A stretch of 64,000 nt of DNA from Lantana camara (Eukaryota; Streptophyta; Magnoliopsida; Lamiales; Verbenaceae): positions 7,637,001 to 7,701,000 of the forward strand of contig CM074865.1 of the NCBI GenBank assembly GCA_037501455.1, written 5' to 3'. How positions within the stretch are numbered: position 1 is the first letter of the stretch; each line of letters starts with the position of its first letter. Both the position numbers and the translations under genes were made by a program. The notes under the pieces were generated by a model. The model saw only the letters and a program-made list of their open reading frames with translations, was not told where the DNA came from and ran no database searches. This document shows, piece after piece, positions 21,050 through 33,316 of the stretch.

Positions 21050-24000
21050 TCAGGTCCGAGGCGAGGTCTTGAAAAGATCCGGATACAACTGTTTCATCTT
21101 ATCCTCAGTCTCCCAAGTAGCTTCTTCGGATTCTTGATCACGCCACAGGACCTTCACAAGAGGGATCTGTCTAGTCCTCAACTCTTGCATCTTTCGATCC
21201 AACACCTGAACTGGATACTTCTTAAAAGTCAAATCCGGCTCTAACTGAACTTTCTCAACTGGAAGAATAGAAGACTCATCGGGATAATGTTTCCGAAGCT
21301 GCGAGACATGAAATACATTGTGAATCCCGGTCAAACTCGGCGGTAAATCAAGTTTGTAAGCTACTTCCCCAACTCGATCAAGGATCTCAAAGGGGCCTAA
21401 GTAGCGAGGATTAAGCTTCCCGCCTTTACCAATCCGAGCATACCCTTTTCTAGGAGATGCCTTTAAAAAGACCTTATCTCCTTTCTCGAACTCTAAGGGT
21501 CGTCTTCTCCTATCTGCATAACTCTTTTGCCGGTCTTGAGCCACTTTCAACCTCTGTTTAATCACTTTCACCCTCTCGATGGTATCCTGAATTTCCTTAG
21601 GCTTCTTAGCTCTCTCGAGCTTTCCATCTTTGGTCCACCTCCATTCATCAATATCCCAAAAGAGAGGGGATCGGCACTTTCTTCCATACAAAGCCTCATA
21701 CGGTGCCATCCCAATAGAAGACTGAAAGCTGTTGTTGTAGGCATATTCAATCAAATCCAACTGTTCATCCCACGAATCCTGATAATCTAAGGCACAAGCA
21801 CGAAGCATGTCCTCAAGATACCTTATTAGCCTTTCTGACTGGCCATCCGTCTGTGGGTGAAATGCAGTACTGAAGTGGAGCTTCGTCCCCAAACACTGCT
21901 GTAATTCCTGCCAAAAACTAGATGTGAACCGAGGATCTCTATCTGAAACAATGCTGACCGGGGTACCATGCAATCTAACAATCTCTTTCCGATATAACCG
22001 GGCCAACTTAGGAACCTTATCGGACGTCTTCACCTTAAGAAAATGCGCCGACTTTGTCAACCGATCAATAATCACCCAAATTCCGTCGGAACCTCCTTTG
22101 GTCCTTGGCAAGCCGGACACGAAGTCCATTGTCACTTGCTCCCACTTCCACTCGGGTATCGGAAGTGGTTGGAGAGTTCCTCCCGGTTTCTGGTGTTCTG
22201 CTTTCACCACCTGGCATGTTTGACATCTCCTAACATAGTTAGCAACGTCTCTCTTCATGTCGTTCCACCAGTATAAAGTCCTTAGATCCTTGTACATTTT
22301 GGTGGTACCGGGATGTACTGCATACGCTGACTTGTGGGCTTCATCAAGTACCAACTGCTTAAATCCTTCAGGGACACAAACCCGAGCCTTAAATCGAAAC
22401 AATCCTGAATCATCAAATCCAAACTCGGTTTCAGGATCAATCCTTGACTTCACTATCAATTTCTGAATCTCTGGATCCACAGATTGAGCTTCTATCAGTC
22501 TCTGCTTCAAAACCGGCTGAACCGAAATGTTAGCCAATCGAGCCTCTGAAACCAGAACCACTGAACCCTGTCTACTAGAACCTGCTTCCAAACCTGAAAC
22601 ATTCACTTTCCTACTCAGAGCATCCGCCACCACATTGGCTTTACCCGGATGGTACTGAATCTTACAATCATAATCCTCAAGTGTCTCCATCCATCTCCTC
22701 TGTCTTACGTTCAAATCCTTCTGGGTAAACAGATACTTAAGACTCTGGTGGTCGGTGAACACTTCAAAAGTGATTCCATAAAGATAATGTCGCCATTTCA
22801 TCAAAGCAAACACCACTGCGGCGAGTTCCAAGTCATGAGTGGGATAGTTCTTCTCATGATCCTTTAACTTCCTTGAGGCGTAGGCTACAACCTTACCATT
22901 CTGCATTAACACACAACCGAGACCTTCCTTCGAAGCATCGGTGTAAACTGAATAGCCTTCCGAACCTTCGGGTAGGGTTAAAACCGGTGCAGTAGTCAAC
23001 CTCTCCTTAAGGGTTTGGAAACTCTTCTCACACGCCTCATCCCACTCAAACTTCACCTCTTTCTTAGTTAACCGGGTCAACGGGGAAGCAATCTTCGAGA
23101 AATCTTTCACAAAGCGCCTATAATATCCTGCCAACCCGAGAAAACTTCTCACTTTCGAGGCATTCTTCAGTGGTTTCCAAAGCATCACCGTTTCGATCTT
23201 CGCCGGATCCACTTCTATACCATTCCCTGAAATGAAGTGACCCAAAAAGGAAACTCGATCCAACCAGAACTCGCACTTACTGAACTTGGCGAACAATCTG
23301 TGCTCCCGAAGTGTAGACAAGACAATACTCAAATGCCGCGCGTGCTCTTCTTCGGACCTCGAATACACCAGAATATCATCTATAAAGATGACCACGAATT
23401 TATCGAGGTAAGGCCGGAATATTCGGTGCATCATATCCATAAACGCGGCTGGGGCATTGGTCAGACCAAAAGGCATGACCACAAACTCAAAATGCCCATA
23501 TCTCGTGTTGAAACCCATCTTCGGTATATCTCCCTCCCGGATACGCAACTGGTAATACCCTTGCCTTAAGTCCAACTTGGAATAAACCCTCGAACCTTGC
23601 AGGAGGTCGAATAACTCTTCAATGTGAGGGAGCGGGTATTTGTTCTTAACCGTTAACCGGTTCAGCTCACGGTAGTCAATACACATTCGCAAAGTCCCGT
23701 CTTTCTTCTTTACAAACAGGACCGGAGCACCCCACGGAGAAGTGCTCGGGCAAATGTAACCACACTCTAAGAGCTCGTCCAATTGCATCTTCAACTCCTT
23801 CAACTCGGCTGGAGCCATCCTATAGGGAGATTTCGCATACGGTTCTGCTCCGGGATAGAGATCTATCACAAACTCGACGTCCCGATCCGGAGGTAAAGAT
23901 CCCAAGTTCTCCGGAAACACATCGGGAAATTCCTTCACGATCTCCGTCTCTTCGAGCTTGACCTGATCCTTTGGCTTATTCAAAAGGTAGGCCACATAGC

Positions 24001-25513
24001 CCGTCGCACCGTCCCGAAACAGTCTACTTGCTTCCATGAAGGAAATAAACGGGCAGGTCTTCAACCTCTGACCCGCAAAGACCGTAGAACCCAAAGTCAC
24101 CCTCTTAGCAAAACAATCCATCATGGCTCGATAACGGTACAACCAGTCCATTCCCAGAATTACCCCATACTTCTTGATAGGCATCTTGATCAGATTTGCC
24201 GGATGCTCATGATCTTCCACAACCACCGGACAACCTCGATAAACACAATTCGTAGACAAAGTAGCACCAAGGGGAGAAGAAACAATAAAGGAATCATCTA
24301 GGCAAGCAACAGGCAAGGGAAGAGTAGAAGCAAGCCGGGAAGCAATAAATGAATGCGTTGCTCCCGGATCAAACAATGCATGCAATGGAATGCCATGAAT
24401 GTGGATAGTACCTTCAACAACGGCGTTGGCATCCACCTCTACATTCTCTTCCTCGCCCTCCAAAGCATAGGCTCTCGCTTGGATCGGTGCTCTCGGAGGC
24501 ATCACATTCAACGGCGGAGGAACTCGAGGCTGAGGTGCTCTCACTTGTGGACAAGTACTGATCATATGGCCGGGCTCTCCACATTTATAACATCTTCTCA
24601 ATTTCTTCCGGCAATTCTCCTCGGTGTGGTTGGGACCCTTGCAATAACTACACTGAATCGGGGCCGGTAACGCTAGTGCCGTCGGTACCAGAGGTCGAGC
24701 TTTCTTGACTGAAGTAGGAGGACTTTGGGGTTTGAAGACCGGAGGCCCACTATAGGATACAGGCCTTTTTCCCAAATTAGAGCTCGAACCTTGGCCCGAA
24801 GAGTAAGTCGGCCTCAATCTCTTGTTGTTGGCTTCCACCTTAATTGCCTTCCTCGTAGCCTTCTCCCACGTATCCACTGTAGCTGCCTTAAGAGCATCCT
24901 GGACTTCATATCGTAAACCATGAATAAAGTTCCGGGCCTTCTGGGTATCATCATTGGTGATGTGTGGAGCATACGGTGCAAGTCTCTCAAATTCCATGAT
25001 ATATTCTTCAACCGATCGATTCCCTTGTCTCAGTTCTGTAAATTGTTGCAATCTTCTCTCACGAGCACTTGATGGAACATACTTATGACGAAACTCTCTC
25101 ACAAAGCTTTCCCAATCGAATTCCTCTCCATTCCTCTCCAATCGAGCTCTCATAGCTTTGAGCCAATTGGATGCGGGACCTTGAACAAACCGGGCCGTAC
25201 AAACAGCTTTCTCATGCGAAGGAGCGGGGCAAATTTCCCAAATTCCTACAACTTCCGACAACCACTCCTCGGCTTGGATGTCATCTCCTCCATACCACTT
25301 TGGCGGATTGTTATTTCTGAACTCCTTAAAGGCCGGAGTTACTTGCCCACCTTGTCCTTCCCAATGTGGATTATTCCTTTGGTTCTGCTGAAGTTGGTTC
25401 AGAAGGGCCTGCACAATATTCTCAGCATTCATCGGAGGAGGTGGAGGTGCTTGTGGAGGGGGTTGATTAAGATCAGGAGTCTGTTCCCTATCTGCTCTCC
25501 TTCTTGGAGGCAT
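21050..25513 (-). CDS. Chromovirus gag-pol polyprotein
   Basis: Intact ORF of 1487 codons from the ATG at 25513 (MPPRRR). An in-frame ATG 36 nt upstream (25549) would add 12 residues, but MPPRR is the usual start of this family. The domains are: Gag core (about 70-200); two CCHC knuckles (from C288 and C308); protease with D382-P-G in place of the commoner DS/TG; reverse transcriptase with FIDD at 710-713; RNase H (D859); HHCC integrase finger; integrase D1130, D1191 and E1227 (35 residues between the last two); and a C-terminal chromodomain-like region (about 1400-1487) that in this family steers integration toward chromatin. The stop TGA is at 21050-21052, 15 bp before the polypurine tract. 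Nothing is frameshifted or truncated, so this copy may be competent. Confidence 0.97.
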   Translation of the reverse strand: MPPRRRADREQTPDLNQPPPQAPPPPPMNAENIVQALLNQLQQNQRNNPHWEGQGGQVTPAFKEFRNNNPPKWYGGDDIQAEEWLSEVVGIWEICPAPSHEKAVCTARFVQGPASNWLKAMRARLERNGEEFDWESFVREFRHKYVPSSARERRLQQFTELRQGNRSVEEYIMEFERLAPYAPHITNDDTQKARNFIHGLRYEVQDALKAATVDTWEKATRKAIKVEANNKRLRPTYSSGQGSSSNLGKRPVSYSGPPVFKPQSPPTSVKKARPLVPTALALPAPIQCSYCKGPNHTEENCRKKLRRCYKCGEPGHMISTCPQVRAPQPRVPPPLNVMPPRAPIQARAYALEGEEENVEVDANAVVEGTIHIHGIPLHALFDPGATHSFIASRLASTLPLPVACLDDSFIVSSPLGATLSTNCVYRGCPVVVEDHEHPANLIKMPIKKYGVILGMDWLYRYRAMMDCFAKRVTLGSTVFAGQRLKTCPFISFMEASRLFRDGATGYVAYLLNKPKDQVKLEETEIVKEFPDVFPENLGSLPPDRDVEFVIDLYPGAEPYAKSPYRMAPAELKELKMQLDELLECGYICPSTSPWGAPVLFVKKKDGTLRMCIDYRELNRLTVKNKYPLPHIEELFDLLQGSRVYSKLDLRQGYYQLRIREGDIPKMGFNTRYGHFEFVVMPFGLTNAPAAFMDMMHRIFRPYLDKFVVIFIDDILVYSRSEEEHARHLSIVLSTLREHRLFAKFSKCEFWLDRVSFLGHFISGNGIEVDPAKIETVMLWKPLKNASKVRSFLGLAGYYRRFVKDFSKIASPLTRLTKKEVKFEWDEACEKSFQTLKERLTTAPVLTLPEGSEGYSVYTDASKEGLGCVLMQNGKVVAYASRKLKDHEKNYPTHDLELAAVVFALMKWRHYLYGITFEVFTDHQSLKYLFTQKDLNVRQRRWMETLEDYDCKIQYHPGKANVVADALSRKVNVSGLEAGSSRQGSVVLVSEARLANISVQPVLKQRLIEAQSVDPEIQKLIVKSRIDPETEFGFDDSGLFRFKARVCVPEGFKQLVLDEAHKSAYAVHPGTTKMYKDLRTLYWWNDMKRDVANYVRRCQTCQVVKAEHQKPGGTLQPLPIPEWKWEQVTMDFVSGLPRTKGGSDGIWVIIDRLTKSAHFLKVKTSDKVPKLARLYRKEIVRLHGTPVSIVSDRDPRFTSSFWQELQQCLGTKLHFSTAFHPQTDGQSERLIRYLEDMLRACALDYQDSWDEQLDLIEYAYNNSFQSSIGMAPYEALYGRKCRSPLFWDIDEWRWTKDGKLERAKKPKEIQDTIERVKVIKQRLKVAQDRQKSYADRRRRPLEFEKGDKVFLKASPRKGYARIGKGGKLNPRYLGPFEILDRVGEVAYKLDLPPSLTGIHNVFHVSQLRKHYPDESSILPVEKVQLEPDLTFKKYPVQVLDRKMQELRTRQIPLVKVLWRDQESEEATWETEDKMKQLYPDLFKTSPRT

Positions 25514-25700
25514 CCTGAAAATACACAAATCAAGAAGATATCGATGCATGGAGTTCAGTTCATGATCATGAAGTCAATTATCACCAATTTAAGCAATTAT
25601 GTCACGTAGAGATGTGAGTGAATGTAAATAGTCACATACTCCTATACCGAACGACCTAGACAGACTCAACACGACTCCAGAGCTCTGGTTTTGCAACCGA

Positions 25701-25714
25701 GAGCTCTGATACCA
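25701..25714 (-). other. Primer-binding site of the chromovirus
   Basis: On the minus strand TGGTATCAGAGCTC lies 8 nt inside the 5' LTR. Its first 12 bases match the initiator tRNA-Met primer site. Confidence 0.92.
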
Positions 25715-25722
25715 CGCCAGGA

Positions 25723-28587
25723 TGTAACACCCCCAGAGCGAAGGGTGCCACATCCCCCGCACTAAGGTCCAACACGAGTGGCGAAACGGAAGTCCGCACC
25801 CGTATCAGACCATAGCGAACGGGAGACACACAAAACTCACTCCCTCGCTAGGCGGCCTAGACCCCCAAGAACTGCAAGAATTAAAATCAGAGTAGCGGAA
25901 GCAATTTATAATCACATATATCCCAAGATCACATATACATCTCAAAAGTGGGGAAGGGTCAACCATTCACGCCAGTTTATAAACAGAATAAACAATGCCA
26001 TCTCGGCTCAAAATAGAGTAAGTGTAATCATAAACATATAATCCAAAATACAGCAATAAGAGTAGAAGTAATCCACTACGAATGCATGAAGACCCAAGCT
26101 AAACCACAAGTAAACCCAAAAGACACTTGCCGCCTAGCTTGACTCGGAAGAACCTGCAAACTCAAAAGAAAGGAAAAAGGGGAAAACAACAACGAGGGTT
26201 AGTCCTAGCGACTAGTGAGGGGGCTAACTCACGCACCCGATATATATATATAGCAAAGCACTTAATCAAATGGAAAGATCCTTGAACCGAGAGTGGTTTT
26301 TGCAAGCCAAATTAATTCCCGTGATATAGATATATACAAGTTAAAGGAAAGGGAAAAGGGCAAAACAAGACTCCAAGTTTCAGGTGAATTAAGAATCCAC
26401 TCTCGTTCCGTAGATCATACAAAACTTAAACCAACTCAGCGAGTACGAGTCACACACATCCCCAACTTCCAAATACGAAGAACAAAGCAAAGCAAAACAA
26501 ATCAGAATCCATCCCCAACACCGGTTGATAGAAGGGTTGATCGGCCCTAACTATCCACATACACAAACGAGACAAGGTTTAATTACTACCTTGAAACCTT
26601 CGGCGGTTGCCTCCGCCGGCTCAAGAGAAACACCCTTCCTCAACCTCCTAAGGTTGGGCGAGACTCTCAAATGGAGGTGTTGATGGAAGAGCTCGGCGAC
26701 CCCTCGGCCGTCCCGAGATTACCATACCACACTCCGGGGCCCAAACATATCACGAAAGTCACATAAACATATCTCAAAGCTTATTTTTCAAAGCCAAATC
26801 TCGCGTACACACACTTGCTCAAAACTAAACCTTTGTAAACGAAAGCAAAATAGCTTATATACTTATACAAACGTTTTCAAACTCTTATAACGAATGGGAT
26901 AAATCCCGCAACATAAGTATCATACACTTATTTACCATATATTATACGTATCCACATGCGAGGCTTCAAATCAAGTAGGGTTATAGGTCGAATAACTAAA
27001 AGAACAAAACCTCACCTTGGCAACGAACGAAGCGGAGTCAAAAGATGAAACTGGGCACCTACGGAGCAAGCTCGTCCTCAACAGGAAGAACCTCTGAACA
27101 AGACAAACAACAAGGAACACTCTTAGACTCAATATGAACCACATTGACGCTCGGTACATGTGTATGTATGGTTATGATGCAAATGATATGAAATGAATCC
27201 ACGTTTAGATCATCTAAGAGCATTCAAAGCATATTCGAACATATATCATAAACGAGGCAAGAATAAACAACAAGAAACAACGAAAAGGAAACAAAACGAA
27301 TGAAACTAGAGTTCCTAGGAGACACGCCCGTGTCCCCCGGGAAGGGCAAGCTGAGACACCCCCGTGTCTCAGTACAGAACTAAACAACGGAAATTAGGAG
27401 GTGACACGCCCGTGTCACCGAAACAAGGCAAGCCGAGACACCCCCGTGTCTCGGTACAGAAAAGCGAAAACAAAAACAAAAGGTGACACGCCCGTGTCAC
27501 CAACAAAGGGCAAACCGTGACACCCCCGTGTCACGGTACAGAAAAACGCAGGCTGCCCAACAGTAACTCAGCAACCCCAAAACAAAAACCCAACACTCAT
27601 GCTCTAATTACCAAGCAAAGAAATGCAACAATTGCTAAGAAACAAGTCCTAGGAGCATACCAACAACAACAAATCTCAAGGAAACATGAAAGGAGCAAGA
27701 ATCAATCAAATCTACCAACACTCACTATTCACATGCTTGCCAAATCTCAACAACCAACCATGGAAATGAACTCAAAAGCACATAAAAGAGAGAAGAGTAA
27801 GTGTAGATGACAACCATGAACTTACCTTTCAAATTTGAGAAGCTTGGGTGAAGATTTGAGCTCAAAATCACAAGGTTTGACAAAAGGCTTCTTCTTCTTC
27901 CTTGCTTCCTTGTACCGATCAGTTTTGGGAGAGAGAGATGAGGATTGGCTCGGTTTCAAGGGGATTAGGGGCTGAAAGTGGGGTTTAACTCAAGTTCTAA
28001 CTCATGGTTAAGGCCTAGTTGGGTTTAGATGGGGTCCACAAGGTCTCATGAGGTCAAAAGGTAGCTTCCAAACTTAAGGGGCTCGTTACGGGTGAAATAC
28101 GGAGGTCTTAACGAGCTTAGAAAAATGTGAGGCTTGTCCCATCGAACCCGAATCGTCGAAACGAGTTCAATGGAGGTGACGGAATTCGAATCCGAATTCC
28201 CGAGCTCAAGATACACGTCCCGGAACCCAAGGTGCGCTAAGTGCTCTTTAGCCTCCTTTAGGTCCCGTCTCCAAAACGAACCCAAAAAGGCAACCAAAAC
28301 AAATACCAAAACATATAACGAGCATGTAAACGAGTTCACAAAACATATAATTAACAAATATCACGAATTCACCAAAAATTAGAATTAAATATGAACCCGA
28401 AACGAATAAAATACCCAACAAGAAAAGTTAAACGTTCAAGGGTAACCAAAATCATATTAAAGCAAATAAGTTCAAATAACTTCAAACGATCCACATTGAC
28501 AATTAATATCACATAATCACTTAAAGAACTAACTAAATAGCGCACATAAGAGGTTACCTGAAAAGTCTGATCAGTCGGGATGTTACA
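25723..28587 (-). repeat. 5' LTR of the chromovirus
   Basis: 2865 bp; this copy drives transcription of the element on the minus strand. It includes the palindrome array at 27319-27536 and a TATA-like run at 26240-26253. Confidence 0.96.
26240..26253 (-). promoter_or_regulatory. Putative TATA box in the chromovirus 5' LTR
   Basis: An uninterrupted TATATATATATA run about 510 bp before the end of the 5' LTR, read on the minus strand. It is the only strong TATA run I saw in the LTR. That would make the upstream 2.3 kb, including the palindromes, U3. The start site is inferred. Confidence 0.4.
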
Positions 28588-28592
28588 GCAGC

Positions 28593-29290
28593 ACCGCCGT
28601 AACTGCAAACAACACCACCATCACCTTCTCCCACCACCCCATAACGCCACGACCACCCTTCTCCCAAGGCGACCAACCCTCCTTCCCTCCCAAAATCCAC
28701 CGCCGTCGCCCCAATCCGAAGTCCACCCTCGATATCCCCAGATCTGGCGGCGGTGGTGGAGAACCAGAGGCAATGGTGGTGGGGATTATGAATAGCAGCA
28801 AGATCTGGGGGCGGTGGCGCTGTTTTGGCGATAGCTGTGACGATGGTGGCGTTGCGGTGAGGATGACGGTGACTGCCGGTGGTGGCTACGACGTTGATGG
28901 CATGAGGGTGGCGATGGGTGCAGAAAGTTCGAGGGATAGGGAAAGACGGTGCCGCTGCTACTGTGCCCACCATAAGACGTCATCTATTTCTCCTCCATGA
29001 AACAATTTTTTCTTTGAAAACCCAACAAGCTCAGAAGATTCATTCAAGAATAAATTCAAAAAAGTCCCAGATCTGGGTGTGTGTGTGTGCTTGATTTTAG
29101 TCGTGGTGGCACGATTTTGTCGCTGCGATTCTGATGCGATTCTGGCGTGTGTGCCCGATGGTGGTGGTGGTGCGAAGAAAGTGTTGATGTTGGTGGTAAC
29201 TGGTATGATGATGACGACGGTGGTGGTTTTGGAAGAAGCCGAGTGCGGCAGTGGTGTGAACTATGAAGGAGAAGATGATGAATTTTTTTA
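28593..29290 (-). other. GC-rich cargo of the Pack-MULE (captured gene-like DNA)
   Basis: About 700 bp far richer in GC than any flanking DNA. On the minus strand there are open frames such as 28973 leftward (ATG, MVGTVAAAPSF…) and 28983 leftward. They are rich in Ser, Pro and His and preceded by a 5'-UTR-like CT/CA-rich leader. The plus strand is also open (29079-29327). This composition resembles 5' exons of plant genes, which Pack-MULEs are known to capture. I cannot name the parent. The minus-strand frame was cut by the chromovirus at 28587, so any product is now broken. Confidence 0.55.
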
Positions 29291-29492
29291 TTTTTTTTTA
29301 ATAAATTCAAATTTTTTTCTAATATAAATTGAGATTAAGTAATTTGGATTTTAGTTTAATTTGTGAATTCATATATAACTTTTTTTTTTTTTTTGATAGA
29401 AATTCATTTATAACTGATGTGTGTGTATCTATATAGATTCTTATGTATATATATTATACGATCATTAAGGCCTTAAGGGCATTTATGACATG

Positions 29493-29920
29493 TTAACTAT
29501 TTAATTATTTACTAACTAGATATATAAAATATAATTTAAGATATTAAAATGCATTTATTATATGGACTTAATTAAGTGTTTAATTAATTTCTAATTTAAA
29601 ATATAAAGTATAGTTTTTTTATAGTTATTCATATTAAATAAATATAATGTAACTAAAGAGAAAATAATGAATGATGTGGCAAGAGTATTAAAAAAAAATC
29701 TGACTAGGATGCCACGTGTCAGCTAGGTGGCATTAAAATTTGATGTGTTTATTAATTGTGGTTCCATGTCATTAAATTGGTGCCTAGTCAGCTCACTCCG
29801 GCGAATTTTTCCTGAAAATGCCAGTTTTTTAGAGTTAATGTCCATTTTTGTCGCCGGAAAAAATAATGTCCCGAAAACGCTAGTTAGGGATAATTGGTAT
29901 CCTTTTTTTGTAATTTTCCC
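29493..29920 (-). repeat. Right terminal inverted repeat of the MULE
   Basis: Reverse complement of 17644-18083, ending in TTTGTAATTTTCCC before the TAAAGTGTT duplication. The inner limit is approximate. Confidence 0.85.
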
Positions 29921-29929
29921 TAAAGTGTT

Positions 29930-31747
29930 TCATTGATTTGTATGTAATCACAATCAAGCAAAGACTCAGACGCTCCCATCGAATCTGCGAATTAGATTGA
30001 CGAAGTATGTTAAATCTCTTTCGCTTTTCACTCATAAATATTATTGTGTTGAGGTTTTTTTTTTTGTTTTTTTTCTGATCTCTCGTGCTCGGAATCCATA
30101 TTTTAATTGTTCTTATGATTTTTTTATTATTTTTTTTTGTGTTATTTATTTAAGATTGTATAACTTCTTCAATCATGTTTGACAATATAATTTAACTATT
30201 TAGTACATTTTATATTTTTGTGGTTTTTCATTGATTTTATTTTGTTTTTAAAATATTATTTGCTTATTGCTTTTTTATTTAAGATTTTAATTTTTAATTT
30301 TTTAGTACATATATAAGAATCACTTTTTATATTTTTAAATTTACAAAATTTTTATAACTATTTTTTATTTATGCAATTGAGCCGTTCTTTTATTATAATT
30401 ATTTTTATTTTCATCAAATTTTAATTTTTGAAATTTTTTTAATTTTTAAATTTATAAAATAATTTCAATGATAGTTTAGCACAATTTTTATATTACCTTG
30501 GTGATTCTTTATATCAAGATGTATTATTATAGTTCTTTGTTCCTTCATAAAATTATTCTCGATTTATCTTTACATTTTGAGGTTTTTATTTTATATAATT
30601 AATACATATTTTTATTCATTTCTATTCAAATTATTTTTGTTGTTGATTTTCTCCAATAGTCTATGATTATATATATACATACATTGATATTTTTTAATAA
30701 TATATTTTGATTTATTATTATTATTGACGTGGTCTTTTGTCTTTACTCATATGTTTTTACTAACTTTCTTTTATATTTTCATTTTATTTTAAAATTCTTT
30801 ATTATTTTTTCATATTTTTATGTTGAATTGAGATGATTTATATATGTTTGATTCTAACATTTATATTTCTTTTGGTATTCTGCAAATTACTAAGTTGATT
30901 ACTTATATTTTATTTTCACATAAATATTTCTTTTGGTTCGAAGATTAATTTTAATATTACTTAGCCAACCAAATGTATTAATAATAGAACTTTGTTTTTC
31001 TGTTTTTTTATTATTCAAATCTTCATTTATTTATTTAAATTTTGATTTTCAAAGAATTTTATCAATTTTTTATTTTTTTTATTAAAAAAAAAACCCGGGT
31101 TGGAGGACCCGTGGAGGTTTTAGCGAAGACCCATCTCATTTATTAAGACGAAAACAAAGCTACACCGGGAAGTTTAAAGAATTTTACTTTATATTTTTCT
31201 ATTAGATATTATTTTGTTAAATACTTGATCATTTTTGTCATCATTTATTTTTACCATATTTTATTATTCAAGGTTTATTTATTTACTTGAGTTTTGATCA
31301 TATCTAACGGTTAAATACTAGCTAAATTAAAATTTTAGTATAGTTTGTTGCTAATTTAATATTTATTATTTTGTAAAAAGTATTAATACAAAAGTTATTA
31401 TTTATATATTAGAAAAGATAATAATATTTTTAATAAATATGTGCATAGTACGAGATGAAATGCTAGAATTTTAATTAAAACATGATATTTACATAAGTGT
31501 TAATTATTTACTATTATAAACACTTAACTTAATATACAATTTAGAAATAAGTATATTAAAGTAATAGAATTTGATTTTAGCAGTAATTTATTTATTATTT
31601 ATAAAAAAAAAAGTATTGCATAAATTATTTTTCATTTTTTGTGTTTTAATTATTTATTTTAAAATTTTCTTAGTTTACAAAATTCATACTTAATAACGTA
31701 AGTTATACTGTATATTAATACCGTGCAACGCACGGGGTATACACTAG
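29930..31747 (+). mobile_element. 3' portion of an outer Helitron
   Basis: The 3' end is clear: hairpin CCGTGC-AAC-GCACGG (31721-31735), then a 12-base tail ending CTAG at 31747, followed by T. The matching 5' end is probably one of the TCTATAC termini at 15404-16444, with the MULE inserted in the middle. An exon-like piece lies at 29955-30006 just before a gtatgtt donor-like site. A segment near 31092-31140 (acccgggttggaggacccgtgg) is of a kind common inside plant Helitrons. There are no helicase motifs. Confidence 0.65.
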
Positions 31748-33190
31748 TATATAGAGATTCAACACTATATTAATGATGTGTATGTTTCGAAACTATTCTC
31801 TTCCTTTCTCCTCGTCATCTTTTTCTATGTGTTTCATTACTTGCTCCTTTTTTTTTCGTCATCTTTTTCTATGTCATTACTTGCACCTTTTTTTTTATAT
31901 GGCAGAGTCCTGTACTTTGATTTCATTTGTTGATTAGTGTTTTCTTCTTACATAACTTGACTTTAATTTTTATCCCTTATGCTTATGAATTTTTCATATC
32001 GGTTTATCGTGCCGTATAAGCCTGAGTTTTCTTTTTGACTTGCGATTATTAGGACTCCTCACTAAGTTCGTTGCCCAACGAACTCCTCGAACAATCCTTC
32101 CTTCCTGTTGTCCGCATCTAGCCACGTATCGGTTAGATTTGGCCCCATTAATTAATTTTACCAAAAGTTCGTATTCGAATTTATAAGAATACAAAGTGTA
32201 TATATATGTTTACCTTTACTTAGAAGAAGCTGGAAGAAGGTTAAAGCATGCATGCATATATATGTAAAGCTGGGTGCTTTCTTGAGCTTTTAGATCATAT
32301 TGTTTATCCAAACTCTAACCACTTTTAATACTCCAATTTTTCATTACATTGTTTTCTATTTTCGCTTTTCAGGAAAAGAAAAAAAAAAAAAGAGTAATAC
32401 AACACCTAGATAATAAAATTGCCAAATAAGCTTGATGAATTTGTTTTCATAAATATCTGAAACTTTTTGCTTAAAATCCACCAAAACTTATTATAGGATG
32501 TTATCGACATCTAGCTTTAATTTCTAATACGTTATGATAAAATTAAATTTTTAGAATTGTTCGTGATTAGATTTTTAGAATTGGTCGTGCAGTATTCTTT
32601 CAATGTTGGTTAACTTGAATCTAGGTCGTAACCTGAACTAATTTCCATTATCTTACAACAAAAATAAAATAAAATCATTTTTAGCATGTCCCTTTTTCTT
32701 AGCAAAGCACATTATTATATTTGAAGCCTATTATTAGAATATATAGGAATAAAAGGAATATTTTACTGGATTGACGTAGCCCTCACATGGGTTGCTCGTT
32801 GCCTCTTACAACTCCCAGTCCCACAACGGCTCCCACGTTACACCAATCAAATTAATCACAATAAACTAATTAAACATTAATTAAAAAAATAAACTATACA
32901 ATAATTTAATAAATGAAATTAAACTTGGTATAACTTGTATATATATTCTTGAATTGAATATTTGGCAATTCCTTTACAAATTCCATCAAAATGAATAACA
33001 CAATTTCATTTACAACAACTTTCTGTCCACCCCCCATTTTGCATGCCTATTCGACTCGCGCTCCGACCCGATCCCGGGACGACTCGGTGGTGACCCGAAC
33101 CACCTACTTGCCATCTCCGATCCGCCAAACGGGCTCAAGTACTTTCACCAACCCGTTTTCAAGTACTTTCTTTTAAGAGTATCATGCTGA
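31748..33190. other. Intergenic DNA downstream of the SAUR gene
   Basis: AT-rich with no convincing ORF. 33010-33180 is markedly GC-richer, contains the direct repeat tcaagtacttt twice, and may be part of the SAUR 3' UTR read on the minus strand. Confidence 0.4.
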
Positions 33191-33316
33191 TCCCCAACTA
33201 CTCCCGTTTTTTAAGTAATTCACGTAAAAGAATTCCAAAATAACCAAGAAAGAATTCCCGGTATCTTTACCCGGTGGGTGGGTCAAAAATCGAAAAATAC
33301 CCGTACGTATTTCCTC

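Larger units (their letters stand above)
18157..28587 (-). mobile_element. Ty3/gypsy chromovirus (Tekay/Del-like), apparently intact
   Basis: 10,431-bp element on the minus strand with two equal 2865-bp LTRs (TGTAACA…TGTTACA ends), 5-bp target duplication GCAGC (18152-18156 and 28588-28592), primer-binding site, one gag-pol ORF and polypurine tract. The LTRs agree wherever I compared them, and all translated stretches in them are identical, so insertion is very recent. Domain order, a C-terminal chromodomain-like region, an MPPRR N-terminus and very long LTRs point to the Tekay/Del clade; the clade call is inference. It inserted into the interior of the MULE. Confidence 0.96.
17644..29920. 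mobile_element. Mutator-like element (Pack-MULE), split by a gypsy insertion
   Basis: The ends GGGAAAATTACAAAAAAAGG (left) and their reverse complement (right) form long inverted repeats, about 92% alike by eye over the outer 240 bp. A perfect 9-bp target duplication TAAAGTGTT flanks it (17635-17643 and 29921-29929), the size typical of Mutator. Subtracting the nested gypsy element and its 5-bp duplication leaves an element of about 1841 bp. There is no transposase, so it is non-autonomous. The interior beyond the inverted repeats is GC-rich and gene-like (28593-29290), which is what defines a Pack-MULE. The source gene is not identified. Confidence 0.92.

Noticed and set aside
28554..28973. 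139-codon minus-strand ORF as an expressed gene
   Set aside because: It crosses the LTR/MULE junction, so its C-terminus is an accident of insertion. Reported instead as captured Pack-MULE DNA.
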